A stretch of DNA of 36,694 nt. It comes from CAZFHA01 sp964518595. Its GTDB lineage: Bacteria > Bacillota > Clostridia > Saccharofermentanales > Saccharofermentanaceae. Of this stretch, positions 23,726-32,402 are shown in pieces. The stretch lies in assembly GCA_964518595.1 (NCBI GenBank), contig CAZFHA010000029.1:1-36694 (forward strand). Direction: 5' to 3'. A model generated the notes under the pieces. The model was not told where the DNA came from. It saw only the letters and a list, made by a program, of their open reading frames with translations, and made no database searches. Both the position numbers and the translations under genes were made by a program. The first letter of the stretch is position 1. Each line of letters begins with the position of its first letter.

Positions 23726-26233
23726 TTAGGTAGCCGCTGAACTACTGGTAGTAGTGGATTCAGAAGCCGTCGCTGCAGCTTCAAAGTAACTCTTCTCCGG
23801 CAGGTAAATTCTGTCACCAGCTTTAGGTTTAAAGTCAGCGGGTAGATTATTAAAGGCAATTAATTTTGCAATTTTTGGATCAGTATCCTTCTCCAAGGTA
23901 ATGCCATAAGCCGTATTAAATAAATCCCACCATGTTCTGGTTCCCAGTGCATCACCAAAGGTAAATACCTTTTCCGCATTTTCCGGTACATTTCCAGCCG
24001 GAGGTACCGCAGTCTCGCTAGGTGCTGCAGTGGGGGCTGTGGTGCCGGAAGTAACACTAGCAGCAGTAGTAGCTACCGGTTCTGTCCCCTTCTTGTTATT
24101 GGATACAGCAAAGTAAATTAGAGCAATCAAGCAGACAATACAAATACCCGCCAGTACAATCATCAATATTTTATTTCGATTGTATGCTCGGTCCGGTGCA
24201 CCATACTCCAACTCTTGCTCTTGATCAAAGACGTCCTGAGGAGCACGTCTTTGAGTATGGCGAGGTGGCATAGGCTGACGCCCGGAATGGGAATTAACCT
24301 GACGATCTGCACTTTGCGAGTGAGGTGCGGTGCGAGAAGGATGATAGCCACTATCACTTTGACGGTACTTGGGGGTAGCCCCGTAAGGCGGAATGGTCTG
24401 ACGGGGTGGTTGATAGGTAAAGCCATCTTCCTTAGAAGCTGCCCCTTGAGGCGGAAAATTAAAGCTATCTTCTTTAGGTGTTGTACCTTGAGTAGGAAAG
24501 GAAAAACTCTCCTCCTCATTCTCCAGCGAGTAAGCCCCTCTGGAATAGACCCCGACATTGTCATAGCCATTTGGCATATAACTGTTGGCAGGATAGGTGG
24601 GCGGCGTGTAACTGGGCGGCTCATAAAGAGGCATATCGGGGATATCTTCTGCCGAAGCAGCCTTCGTCGTAGGAGTTTCGGCTGTCTCAAATGGAATAAA
24701 ATAAGAAGAACTATCCGTGTCCTTAGTGCCGCCGGGAACAGCATTGTCAATCTCATCAGCGGGTTTTACAAAAGGACTAAATCCCTGACTTTCATCTTTA
24801 GGTAGAATAACCTTAACATCTTCGTCAGATACAGGATCTTGAAAGAATTGAGGAATACTTTGACTCGGTGTGGGTGTTGATACTGCCGGCACCGGTGGAA
24901 TCACTTTTTCTTCCGGCACTATCGGGGCAACCGGTACTTCAGGTTCAGGCTTTACATCTCCAAACAGAAGCTCCTCGCCGGTCGAAACAGTCGGACTCTC
25001 TGATTCAGGAATATACTGAAAAGGAGCTTTGAAGGAGGGCTCTTCCGGTACGGGGGAAGCAAGTATTGTTTCTGAAGATGACAAGGACGGCTCCGGCTCT
25101 GTGGAAATTGCCGCCAGTTCTTCCGCAGAAAAGCTATGAATCGGTTCCTCTAAAGGCGGTTCCGAGACCACAAAGCCACCTTCGTCAACTTTAGGTTCTA
25201 CTGCTTCAATTGGCTCACCAAAAGGAGCTAACGTTTGATCCTCGAACTGAATTGGCTCATCCGCACCTAAGGGGGTAACCGGCTGCTCAACTCTGGGCTG
25301 TGCCTGAGGGTTAGATTGCTCATTACCGAAATAAAGCGGCTCAGCCACTGGTGTCTCTCCAACCAAGGGTACAGAACCTGCCATGGGTATTTCAATAGCT
25401 TCGTCTTCAGCTTCATTATAGGATTGTTGTTTATTCTTTTTTCCAAAGCCAAAAAAGCCTGACTTTTCTTGAGCGGCAACAGACTCCACAAAAGCAATCA
25501 TAAATTGTAAAGGTACACCGGGAAGCTTAGCAGCAGCTTCTGTAATTACCATACTGGCTGCATCAGACTGGTCCTCTGCATCATATAGGATACGTAAAAT
25601 CTCTTGTTGACCTAAGGCGTCATAAACTTCTCGGTTACAGAGGATAAAGCAATCGTCCATCCGCAGCTGGGCGATATTGGAATATAAAGCCGTAGCTGTT
25701 TTACTGGCACAATAGTTATAGAAATTATCCACCTGTTGGCGTTCTGTATTTACAGGTTCAATGGCGATATCTGTAGCAGTTAGGGGAAATAATGTATCAT
25801 CCCTATAGAGGAAGGCCAGACCTCTGCCCATAGTAATAGCAAAAGCTTCCGAGTCCTTAATCATAATACCTGCGAAAAAAGGCGTTCTGACATTTTCAGC
25901 CGAGAGCCGCATCCGTCCGGTAACTGCCACCGAAGTATTCACAAATTCGCCAATCTGATCGTCCAAAGCTCTCTTGCCCAATTTAATCTCGTCAAGAAAC
26001 TTTCGCAGTGGCGGCTCAAAGGGCGGTGGTGCCGCCGGATCTCTACCAGGTGTCACCGCATGAGAGAAAACCGAGAACATAAATCCTCGTTCTTCTTTGT
26101 CTAGAGTAATATCTGCCGATCTTGCTTCCCGTTTCCCAGAAAGTCGACCATCCATAAAAAACGCATCAATTAAGTCGGGCGCCGGGTAGTAGCGGGCGGT
26201 GACAGTAGTCGCAAGACGAGTTAACTTTGCCAT
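23726..26233 (-). CDS. PP2C-like (degenerate) domain - transmembrane - LysM-like fusion protein
   Basis: 835 residues in four parts. (1) About 1-255: a fold reminiscent of PP2C phosphatases, with FFAGIMIKDSEAFAITMGRGLAFLYRDD (in part: AFAITMGRGLAFLYRDD) in place of the GDSR strand and LRMDDCFILCNREVYDALG in place of the SDG strand; the metal-binding aspartates of active PP2C enzymes are not seen. (2) About 265-685: a Pro/Glu-rich, acidic, disordered stretch with three near-repeats around EEDSFxFPPQG (about 571-611). (3) About 688-711: a single transmembrane helix, KILMIVLAGICIVCLIALIY. (4) About 755-817: an extracellular LysM-like domain (TWWDLFNTAYGI ... AFNNLP ... KAGDRIYLP), then a Ser/Thr tail. 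GGAGG is 7 bases before the ATG. Possibly a cell-wall sensor or scaffold; the function is unknown. Confidence 0.75.
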   Translation of the reverse strand: MAKLTRLATTVTARYYPAPDLIDAFFMDGRLSGKREARSADITLDKEERGFMFSVFSHAVTPGRDPAAPPPFEPPLRKFLDEIKLGKRALDDQIGEFVNTSVAVTGRMRLSAENVRTPFFAGIMIKDSEAFAITMGRGLAFLYRDDTLFPLTATDIAIEPVNTERQQVDNFYNYCASKTATALYSNIAQLRMDDCFILCNREVYDALGQQEILRILYDAEDQSDAASMVITEAAAKLPGVPLQFMIAFVESVAAQEKSGFFGFGKKNKQQSYNEAEDEAIEIPMAGSVPLVGETPVAEPLYFGNEQSNPQAQPRVEQPVTPLGADEPIQFEDQTLAPFGEPIEAVEPKVDEGGFVVSEPPLEEPIHSFSAEELAAISTEPEPSLSSSETILASPVPEEPSFKAPFQYIPESESPTVSTGEELLFGDVKPEPEVPVAPIVPEEKVIPPVPAVSTPTPSQSIPQFFQDPVSDEDVKVILPKDESQGFSPFVKPADEIDNAVPGGTKDTDSSSYFIPFETAETPTTKAASAEDIPDMPLYEPPSYTPPTYPANSYMPNGYDNVGVYSRGAYSLENEEESFSFPTQGTTPKEDSFNFPPQGAASKEDGFTYQPPRQTIPPYGATPKYRQSDSGYHPSRTAPHSQSADRQVNSHSGRQPMPPRHTQRRAPQDVFDQEQELEYGAPDRAYNRNKILMIVLAGICIVCLIALIYFAVSNNKKGTEPVATTAASVTSGTTAPTAAPSETAVPPAGNVPENAEKVFTFGDALGTRTWWDLFNTAYGITLEKDTDPKIAKLIAFNNLPADFKPKAGDRIYLPEKSYFEAAATASESTTTSSSAAT

Positions 26234-26303
26234 AAAAGAGCCTCCGGTCTCAAAATATATTTATTTTTGATTTTTTACTATATTCAATAGAAGCGATAAA
26301 GTA

Positions 26304-26312
26304 ATTATAACA
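26304..26312 (-). promoter_or_regulatory. Extended -10 promoter for the PP2C-like/LysM-like gene
   Basis: The minus strand reads TGTTATAAT, a consensus extended -10, about 70 bases before the start codon. No good -35 is present. Confidence 0.55.
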
Positions 26313-26362
26313 TTAAAGCTTCCCTAGAATGGCTAGAACCTAAGCATAAGAGTAGAATTCCC

Positions 26363-28249
26363 TTAGTTCTTCTGCTCTTCAACATATTCATCCATGTACT
26401 TATCCAAAATGGGAAAGGGTCCCGGACCCAAGTCAAGGAAGGCTGTATGAATCTCCTTTAGACTTACTTGATTTTCCAGTGTATCTTTCGCCTCATCCAG
26501 AATCTGATTTACATTGATCTCTCCCAAAGCATAGGCCATGAAATAGCCAGGTATTTCTATAGCCATATCATAAGAATATGCAGCATACTCCGGCAAATTC
26601 AGGTTATAACTCTCCAAGAATTTTTCAGTTTGAGCTAAGTCCCACCCTTCGTAATTTACGCCAATATCAATGCGTGCCGGAAGTAGCAGATTAAAAATGG
26701 TATCCTCAATGGTCACATAGCTCACCACGCTTTGATCAAAGTCAGAATGAGTCTTTATATAGTCCTCGGCATATCTTGCCCAGCCCTCAGAAAAGCCCTT
26801 AAAGCTACCGGAGCGTTGAAACAGACTCTCAATCTCTACAGCATGGTAAACATTTTGAAATAGATGCCCAGGGTAACCTTCATGAGCTACCGTACCAAGA
26901 AGATCTTTAGAATTTTTTAAAGCGTAAGCATTAGTCAAAATTAAGTTCTCCGTAGGATCATCAATACGACAAGAAAGGTATGCAGCTGGGCTGAAAAACT
27001 CTTCCAACTGGGGCGGCACTTCCCGCAAAGTAACATTATGGTCAATTAGTTCTGGGAAGTCCTTCTTGATTGCTGCTTTACAGTAATCAAGATTCTCTTG
27101 AACAGAACCCTTGGTAAAATCATAAGATTCATATAAGGATTCAAACTTATCATCCATGTTAATCGACTGAATTTCGTCGATGAGATCATCAATTGTATTT
27201 TCTAGTAGTTCGGCTGCCACTTCAGGCGTTGCATCAGTACTGCCTTCAGACTGCAACAGAACAGAGTAATACTCTTTACCCTCAGGGAAAGCAGACAAGC
27301 CACCTTCGTTTTTGCCACTACCTAATAAAGCAGTAAAACCATCAACCAAATCTTGATAGGCCGGATACAAATAGTCATCCAGAGCTTTCTGATTGTCTTT
27401 GATGTAGGCTGACTTTTGCGCCTCATCCAAGCCTTCTACACCCTCAAGTCTTTCGGCAAAGCTTGTGACCATAAAGTGATTAGCTCTGGTGTTTTTGGCA
27501 TCTTCTTTCAAAAAGGCATTACAAGAGTCAATGATCTTTTGAATATTCTTGTCTGAAGCCAGTAAGCCCTTCGTAGCTCGTTCCTGTTCAAAACTAAGCA
27601 AATCTTTATAATAACGACGAACATCCTGAACTAAAAGCAGATAATCATCAATATCTTCTTTACTGTCAAAAGGAAATTCTGCCAAGATAAGAGGCAACTG
27701 ACTTTGAATTCCTGTAATTGAATTAAAAGAAGACCCATAGTAGTAAAAAGGTTCAAAGGCCAGATTCTCTTCTAGGGAGTACTTGATAATATCATAAACC
27801 CGCTGCTCTTTAGTTGGCAGCTCCTCATAAGGAATTTTATCTAACTCCTTTAGTAACCGATTATATTTTTCTGTATCTTGAGCGGCAAGTTCAGGACTAA
27901 AACTACCTAAAGTAACCGCCGGCGACTCAATGCCAAGAGCTTTTGGATCTTTTAACGTCAGGTGGAGGGTAACAGTATCACTGGTTACCACATCAGTAAA
28001 AAGCTCTAAATCTATAGCGCGCAGAGCTTTAACTGCCTTACTCTCATTGCCATCAGCTTCAGTTCCACTTGCTTTTGTTTCAGAGGTGGCCTCCTTGCTG
28101 CTAGTCTTTGTAGTGGCTTCGGTAGAATTACCTGTTCTACCAGCTAAAAAAGGTAAAAAAGCACAAGAGGTTAAACTCCCTGACAATACTATGGTGGTGG
28201 CTAAGCCTATAGCTAGTATCCTACGTAAAATCCACTCTTTTATCTTCAA
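26363..28249 (-). CDS. DUF885-family putative zinc-metalloprotease lipoprotein
   Basis: 628 residues. The N-terminus KIKEWILRRILAIGLATTIV runs into SGSLTSCAF, a lipoprotein signal with Cys at the lipobox (LTSC). A Ser/Thr/Glu-rich linker follows to about residue 75. The rest is a DUF885 domain with GTVAHEGYPGHLFQNVYH (about residues 452-469): His, Glu and His of HEGxPGH are metal ligand/catalytic candidates. EGWARYAEDY about 30 residues later supplies a third ligand. The start is TTG at 28249: AGGAGGAG lies 6 bases before it, whereas an in-frame ATG at 28288 has no such site. A -10-like TATAAT is at 28308-28313 on the minus strand. It is predicted to be a surface-anchored carboxypeptidase-like enzyme; its substrate is unknown. 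Confidence 0.85.
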   Translation of the reverse strand: MKIKEWILRRILAIGLATTIVLSGSLTSCAFLPFLAGRTGNSTEATTKTSSKEATSETKASGTEADGNESKAVKALRAIDLELFTDVVTSDTVTLHLTLKDPKALGIESPAVTLGSFSPELAAQDTEKYNRLLKELDKIPYEELPTKEQRVYDIIKYSLEENLAFEPFYYYGSSFNSITGIQSQLPLILAEFPFDSKEDIDDYLLLVQDVRRYYKDLLSFEQERATKGLLASDKNIQKIIDSCNAFLKEDAKNTRANHFMVTSFAERLEGVEGLDEAQKSAYIKDNQKALDDYLYPAYQDLVDGFTALLGSGKNEGGLSAFPEGKEYYSVLLQSEGSTDATPEVAAELLENTIDDLIDEIQSINMDDKFESLYESYDFTKGSVQENLDYCKAAIKKDFPELIDHNVTLREVPPQLEEFFSPAAYLSCRIDDPTENLILTNAYALKNSKDLLGTVAHEGYPGHLFQNVYHAVEIESLFQRSGSFKGFSEGWARYAEDYIKTHSDFDQSVVSYVTIEDTIFNLLLPARIDIGVNYEGWDLAQTEKFLESYNLNLPEYAAYSYDMAIEIPGYFMAYALGEINVNQILDEAKDTLENQVSLKEIHTAFLDLGPGPFPILDKYMDEYVEEQKN

Positions 28250-28387
28250 AGTACTCTCCTCCTGAAATCCCTGTCTATTGAATAGCACAAATCGTCAAAG
28301 TAATACCATTATACTACAGGAACATTTGCACTTGGGTTAGGGACAGACTACATACAGATTTCAAAGTAATGGAGTATTTGTAAAAAA

Positions 28388-28418
28388 GGGGCAATCTATT
28401 CTTAGAATAGACTGCCCC
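28388..28418 (-). terminator. Strong minus-strand intrinsic terminator with no upstream gene
   Basis: On the minus strand GGGGCAGTCTATTC pairs with GAATAGATTGCCCC (14 bp with one wobble, loop TAA), followed by TTTTTT. The next minus-strand gene boundary in the upstream direction is beyond radA, which runs the other way, so it must serve either an unannotated RNA or antisense read-through. Confidence 0.85.
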
Positions 28419-28602
28419 TCGTATAGAAAAAATGTCTCCTTTATATCAATAATTTACTTAGATACTATTTTCACTGTAGCTATACGAACTAACAAATTCT
28501 CCAATATCTCGTATTGTTTTAAATGCCACAGGTAATCTAACTTACTTTTTGGCTTGGAATACGGTATACTTTTACAAAGGGAAATTCCCTAATTAACCTC
28601 CT

Positions 28603-28650
28603 AACTATTGCCTAATAATAAGCCTGCCAACGCAGATTACGGCTATAGTT
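28603..28650. other. Extended imperfect hairpin in the radA upstream region
   Basis: AACTATTGCC (28603-28612) pairs with GGCTATAGTT (28641-28650) with one T-T mismatch. TAAT (28613-28616) pairs with ATTA (28636-28639). CTGC/GCAG closes a CAAC tetraloop (28624-28635). It could fold in RNA from either strand. No known riboswitch class is recognised. Confidence 0.45.
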
Positions 28651-28716
28651 GCAAGGGCTATCACCTAACGGAAAATGTATACACCAAATCTATAACCACC
28701 ACATAGGAGTATCTAT

Positions 28717-30126
28717 ATGGCTAAAGCCAAGAGTTTATTTGTCTGTAATCATTGCGGTTACGAAAGTTCCGGCTGGTTGGGTAAATGTCCTTCCTGTCAA
28801 AGCTGGAATAGTTTTGTCGAAGAAAAAATTGTTGCCAAAAACAGTTCCGCCAAGCCCTCTTTAGCTGGAAGCTGGTTAAAAGAAGATAGCCTTGTTCCTT
28901 TAGCGGAAGTTGAGACCAAAGAAGAGAACCGCTTTTCCTCCGGTCTGAAGGAATTAGATCGAGTTTTGGGTGGCGGCTTCGTCATCGGTTCATTAGTTCT
29001 GGTAGGGGGAGATCCCGGTATTGGTAAATCTACTCTACTACTTCAAGTAAGCCACCTGGCTAAAGCTCAGGGGCAAGTACTCTATATTTCTGGCGAGGAA
29101 TCGGCCAGTCAAATTCGTTTACGAGCCAATCGACTAGAAATTGAAACAAACCATATTACCCTCTGTACTCAAACCGCCTTCGAAGAAGTAGCCGAAATTA
29201 TTCAAAAAAATCGGCCTGCCCTTTGCATCGTTGACTCCATTCAAACCCTCTATTCTTCAGAGATCACCTCCGCACCAGGCAGTGTCAGCCAAGTTCGAGA
29301 AGTAACCGCCGGACTTTTACGCCTGGCCAAAGGGTTGAAGATTACCATTGTATTGGTAGGCCATGTAACCAAGGATGGTTCTTTGGCTGGACCGCGTGTT
29401 CTTGAACATATGGTCGATAGTGTGATGTATTTCGAGGGAGAAAACAGCAGCCCTTTCAGACTGTTGCGTGCCGTTAAAAATCGCTTCGGAGCAACCGGCG
29501 AATTGGCCTTTTTTGAAATGACTGGCCAAGGGCTGGCTCAGGTTGAAAACGCCTCCTCCCTTCTTCTGGCTGGAAGACCCATTGATGTTTCTGGATCCGT
29601 TGTCACTGCCTCTATGGAAGGTACACGGCCCTTCTTGATCGAAATTCAGGCACTCCTCAGCCCCACCGCCTATTCGGTACCTCAAAGAATGACACAAGGT
29701 CTAGATAGGGGCAGGTTAGGAATGATCTTAGCTGTCCTGGAAAAGAAATTCGCTTTAGGTCTCTTTAACATGGATACCTATGTTAATGTGGTAGGGGGGC
29801 TAAGAATTAACGAAACCGCTTGCGACCTGCCGGTTGCCGTTGCAGTATTCTCAGCCTTAAAAGATCGAGCCTTGCCACCGGATACCTTAGTTTTAGGCGA
29901 GTTAGGATTAACAGGTGAGATTCGCCCTGTTAGTGACGTAGAGCGCCGGGTTCTGGAAGCTGGCCGCTTAGGTTTTACCGCCTGTCTTTTACCCGGCAGC
30001 AATAAAGGAACTTTTGAACGTTTGCAGAAGTCCCATGTCCAAGAATCCAAAAGTAAGAAAACAAGTAAATTGCCTGAATTAATCTATGCAGATACCTTAT
30101 CAGAAGCTATAGACATCTTATTTTAA
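28717..30126 (+). CDS. radA: DNA repair protein RadA (RecA-like, Lon-like C-terminus)
   Basis: 469 residues. The N-terminal C4 zinc finger uses Cys10, 13, 24 and 27. The RecA-like ATPase has Walker A GDPGIGKST (98-106), Walker B ALCIVDSIQTLYSSE, and the RadA-specific KNRFG motif (AVKNRFGATGELAFFEM). The C-terminal third resembles the Lon protease domain (GLRINETACDLPVAVAVFSA, LGELGLTGEIRPV) without protease activity. RadA promotes branch migration during recombination. Translation starts at the ATG at 28717, preceded by TAGGAG. ispD follows 31 bases downstream, and the pair forms an operon. Confidence 0.97.
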   Translation: MAKAKSLFVCNHCGYESSGWLGKCPSCQSWNSFVEEKIVAKNSSAKPSLAGSWLKEDSLVPLAEVETKEENRFSSGLKELDRVLGGGFVIGSLVLVGGDPGIGKSTLLLQVSHLAKAQGQVLYISGEESASQIRLRANRLEIETNHITLCTQTAFEEVAEIIQKNRPALCIVDSIQTLYSSEITSAPGSVSQVREVTAGLLRLAKGLKITIVLVGHVTKDGSLAGPRVLEHMVDSVMYFEGENSSPFRLLRAVKNRFGATGELAFFEMTGQGLAQVENASSLLLAGRPIDVSGSVVTASMEGTRPFLIEIQALLSPTAYSVPQRMTQGLDRGRLGMILAVLEKKFALGLFNMDTYVNVVGGLRINETACDLPVAVAVFSALKDRALPPDTLVLGELGLTGEIRPVSDVERRVLEAGRLGFTACLLPGSNKGTFERLQKSHVQESKSKKTSKLPELIYADTLSEAIDILF

Positions 30127-30157
30127 GTAAGTTTTTGATTTTTAGTAGGAGGAGAAT

Positions 30158-30961
30158 ATGAATAAGAAAACTGACATCTCAGATTCGTCTCAACTGCAAA
30201 AAATATCCCTAGCCCCTGAACATCTCTACGTTATCATCCCGGCCGCTGGTCAGGGTCGAAGAATGGGTGATAAGGCTAATAAGCAAACTTTGCCCATTGG
30301 GGGTATACCTGTAATCGTCAGAACCCTTTTGGCCTTTGAGAGATACAGTTATGAAAAGCGTCAAAAACAAAAAAAATTTCAGCTCCACTTGGTACTAGTC
30401 ACAGGGCACGAGCTGATTAAAGAAAGTCAAATTCTCTGCGAGGAGTATAAGCTCTCTTGTGTAGAAAAAATTGTCGTAGGTGGGCGTAGTCGCCAAGATT
30501 CGGTGTGGGAAGGTATTGTAACACTGGGTGAGCTTGAGCGACCTCCCCATGCTCAGGATGTTGTCTTTGTTCACGATGGAGCTCGCTGCTTTGTGGACTC
30601 TAAAGTACTGGACAACTGCTTATCCGGAGCCTTAAATTATGAAGCCTGTGCAGCAGCCGTTCCAGTGAAAGATACGATAAAAGAAATACTATCCCAAGAA
30701 GTGCCTAAAGTAACACGAACCCCAGAAAGATCTAAGCTCTACGCCATACAGACCCCTCAAGCCTTTTTATACCATGTTCTATTAGCGGCCTACACCTTTG
30801 GAAACCAAAATAATATCCAGGCCACCGATGATACTTCTCTGGCGGAGGCCATGGGGCTATCCGTTTATCTAACTGAAGGTTCTTACATGAATATTAAAAT
30901 AACAACGCCAGAAGATTTGCTCTTAGCCGAACTTTTGGAAAAAACGCAAAAAGAGAGTTAA
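30158..30961 (+). CDS. ispD: 2-C-methyl-D-erythritol 4-phosphate cytidylyltransferase
   Basis: 267 residues, slightly longer than usual (about 230) because of a 22-residue N-terminal extension and an insert near residues 70-78. It transfers CMP from CTP to MEP in the MEP isoprenoid pathway. The nucleotide-binding loop is VIIPAAGQGRRMGDKANKQ (25-43). VFVHDGARCFV, IQTPQAFLYHVL, ATDDTSLAEAMG and NIKITTPEDLLLAE are all in family positions. AGGAGG lies 5 bases before the ATG. It is co-transcribed with radA and ends inside its own terminator. ispF is next but on the opposite strand. Confidence 0.95.
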   Translation: MNKKTDISDSSQLQKISLAPEHLYVIIPAAGQGRRMGDKANKQTLPIGGIPVIVRTLLAFERYSYEKRQKQKKFQLHLVLVTGHELIKESQILCEEYKLSCVEKIVVGGRSRQDSVWEGIVTLGELERPPHAQDVVFVHDGARCFVDSKVLDNCLSGALNYEACAAAVPVKDTIKEILSQEVPKVTRTPERSKLYAIQTPQAFLYHVLLAAYTFGNQNNIQATDDTSLAEAMGLSVYLTEGSYMNIKITTPEDLLLAELLEKTQKES

Positions 30962-30975
30962 CTAGCTCTCTTTTT
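30948..30975 (+). terminator. Terminator of radA-ispD, overlapping the ispD stop
   Basis: AAAAAGAGAG and CTCTCTTTTT form a 10-bp stem around 8 bases. The left arm encodes the last residues of IspD. The A-rich left arm also makes a T-run for the minus strand, so it can act in both directions, including on the convergent ispF transcript. Confidence 0.75.
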
Positions 30976-31029
30976 GCTAAAATACGCTATTAACAGAAGC
31001 CTTACTTGACCCTTAACAGTCTTACTGAT

Positions 31030-31536
31030 TTAGGCTTCTTTTATTTCCCTTCGGACACTTAAACAACAAACAACAGCAATACCCTGCCCCTGCCCCACAG
31101 CAGTAAGCTTCTCCCCTGAAGTTGCTGTAAGACCTACATTACTAGCATGAATCCCCAGTAACTTGGCAACTTGTGCCTTAATCTTGGGAATGTACACTTC
31201 AAGTCTTGGCCGAAGACACTCAACAGAGAAAGATACGTGACAGATTTCCCAATCCCTTAAGCTTGCCAGAGCTAGATCTAAATAGGCACTACTATCTGTA
31301 ATACCTTCTTCCAAGCATAACCGATCAGCGATTGATCCTAAAATATTGACACCGCTGATTCCGGAAATAGCATTGGTTAAAGCGTGCAAAACCACATCGC
31401 CATCACTATTTGCCTTTAGAGGTCTTTCATTCTCCATCAGGTATCCGCCCAAAAGAAGAGGCTTATCTGAAAGGGGCTCGGAATCAAAGGCATGGCTGTC
31501 CTGTCCAATAGAACTTCTATACTCGTAGAGGATCAT
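31030..31536 (-). CDS. ispF: 2-C-methyl-D-erythritol 2,4-cyclodiphosphate synthase (divergent subtype)
   Basis: 168 residues. It converts CDP-ME 2-phosphate to the cyclodiphosphate and CMP. Metal ligands Asp13 and His15 (GQDSHAF) and His51 (SDGDVVLHAL) are present. It belongs to a divergent branch: the His of the usual AHSDGD is Asn43 here (ANSDGD), the FPDTDP loop is replaced by ADRLCLEEGITD, and the C-terminal motif reads ATSGEKLTAVGQGQGIAV. The same phrases (GQDSH, NSDGDVVLHALTNAISGISGVNILG) recur in other bacteria as I recall, so this is a natural subtype, not decay. GGAGG is 4-5 bases before the ATG. It is the last gene of the queT operon, 11 bases after mrp. Confidence 0.9.
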   Translation of the reverse strand: MILYEYRSSIGQDSHAFDSEPLSDKPLLLGGYLMENERPLKANSDGDVVLHALTNAISGISGVNILGSIADRLCLEEGITDSSAYLDLALASLRDWEICHVSFSVECLRPRLEVYIPKIKAQVAKLLGIHASNVGLTATSGEKLTAVGQGQGIAVVCCLSVRREIKEA

Positions 31537-31547
31537 AGTCCCTCCTC

Positions 31548-32399
31548 TTAAGTCTTTTCAATCAGGTTTTCCAGGAAACTAACCGCATTATCTAGTACTG
31601 GCGTAGAAACCTTTTCGATCTCACCCTGATCGATCAGACGGGTAACCGTAGGATCAATAGCAACTTTATCAAGTACTGGTACACCTAATTCTGCCGCTGC
31701 CTTATCCACACCGCCTTCACCGAAAACAGTATGATTCTCACCACAATGACTGCAGGTAATGTAGCTCATATTTTCAACAAAACCTAAAATGCGAACCTGC
31801 ATCATTAGAGCCATATTCCGAGCTTTATTAACCACCATAGAGACCAAATCTTGTGGAGTAGAAATCAGTAAGATGCCATCCAAAGGAATAGACTGAAAAA
31901 CAGTTAAGGGAACATCGCCTGTGCCAGGTGGCATATCAATAAGTAAAACATCCAGCTCATTCCAAATAACATCAGTCCAAAACTGCTTTACTACGCCGGA
32001 AATAACCGGCCCACGCCATAATACAGGAGCTTCTTCATTCTCCATTACTAGATTTACGGAAACAACTTCGATGCCTGAATGGGTAATAGCAGGCTTAATC
32101 CCTGCTTCGGTACCCTTTAGTTGTCCAGAAAGGCCAAAAGCCTTAGGAATAGAAGGGCCGGTAATATCTGCATCGAGTATACCTACGCGATAGCCCTTAC
32201 GTGATAACTTAGCTGCCAAAACAGATGTTACCAAGGACTTTCCAACACCGCCCTTTCCACTACAAATACCAAAAACCCGCTTAATCTTTGAATCTGGATG
32301 TAAGGGTGCCTGTAGGGACTCCGGCTCTTTAGGTGAGCAACCACCGGTAGCTGCCGAACCGCAGCTATCTTTACTTTTGCAACTATCACAACTTGACAT
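31548..32399 (-). CDS. mrp: Mrp/NBP35-type P-loop ATPase, iron-sulfur cluster carrier
   Basis: 283 residues. The deviant Walker A GICSGKGGVGKSLVTSVLA lies near residues 44-62, LDADITGPSIPKAFGL follows, and LLIDMPPGTGDVPLTV is the Walker B region: the Mrp/ApbC pattern. The N-terminus is Cys-rich (Cys at 4, 7, 13 and 21), as in NBP35-like members that bind a cluster there, and a CxxC (TCSHCGENH) near residue 220 is the bridging cluster site. It acts as a homodimer that carries Fe-S clusters to apoproteins. AAAGGA lies 9 bases before the ATG. It is 3 bases from the methyltransferase gene. Confidence 0.94.
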   Translation of the reverse strand: MSSCDSCKSKDSCGSAATGGCSPKEPESLQAPLHPDSKIKRVFGICSGKGGVGKSLVTSVLAAKLSRKGYRVGILDADITGPSIPKAFGLSGQLKGTEAGIKPAITHSGIEVVSVNLVMENEEAPVLWRGPVISGVVKQFWTDVIWNELDVLLIDMPPGTGDVPLTVFQSIPLDGILLISTPQDLVSMVVNKARNMALMMQVRILGFVENMSYITCSHCGENHTVFGEGGVDKAAAELGVPVLDKVAIDPTVTRLIDQGEIEKVSTPVLDNAVSFLENLIEKT

Positions 32400-32402
32400 A
32401 AT

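Larger units (their letters stand above)
28250..28716. other. 467-base non-coding region between DUF885 and radA
   Basis: No convincing ORF on either strand. From left to right it holds the DUF885 promoter region, a minus-strand terminator (28388-28418), a 13-bp palindrome AGGGAAATTCCCT (28578-28590), a TATACT -10-like box on the plus strand (28565-28570), and an extended hairpin (28603-28650). The radA leader could be up to about 140 bases if TATACT is used. Confidence 0.6.

Noticed and set aside
24163..24805. Two ORFs of nearly 200 codons, one on each strand, overlapping the middle of the PP2C-like/LysM-like gene
   Set aside because: They exist only because the repetitive Pro/Glu-rich coding sequence lacks stops in other frames. 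Their translations are basic or low-complexity without recognisable motifs, and neither has a ribosome binding site I would trust.
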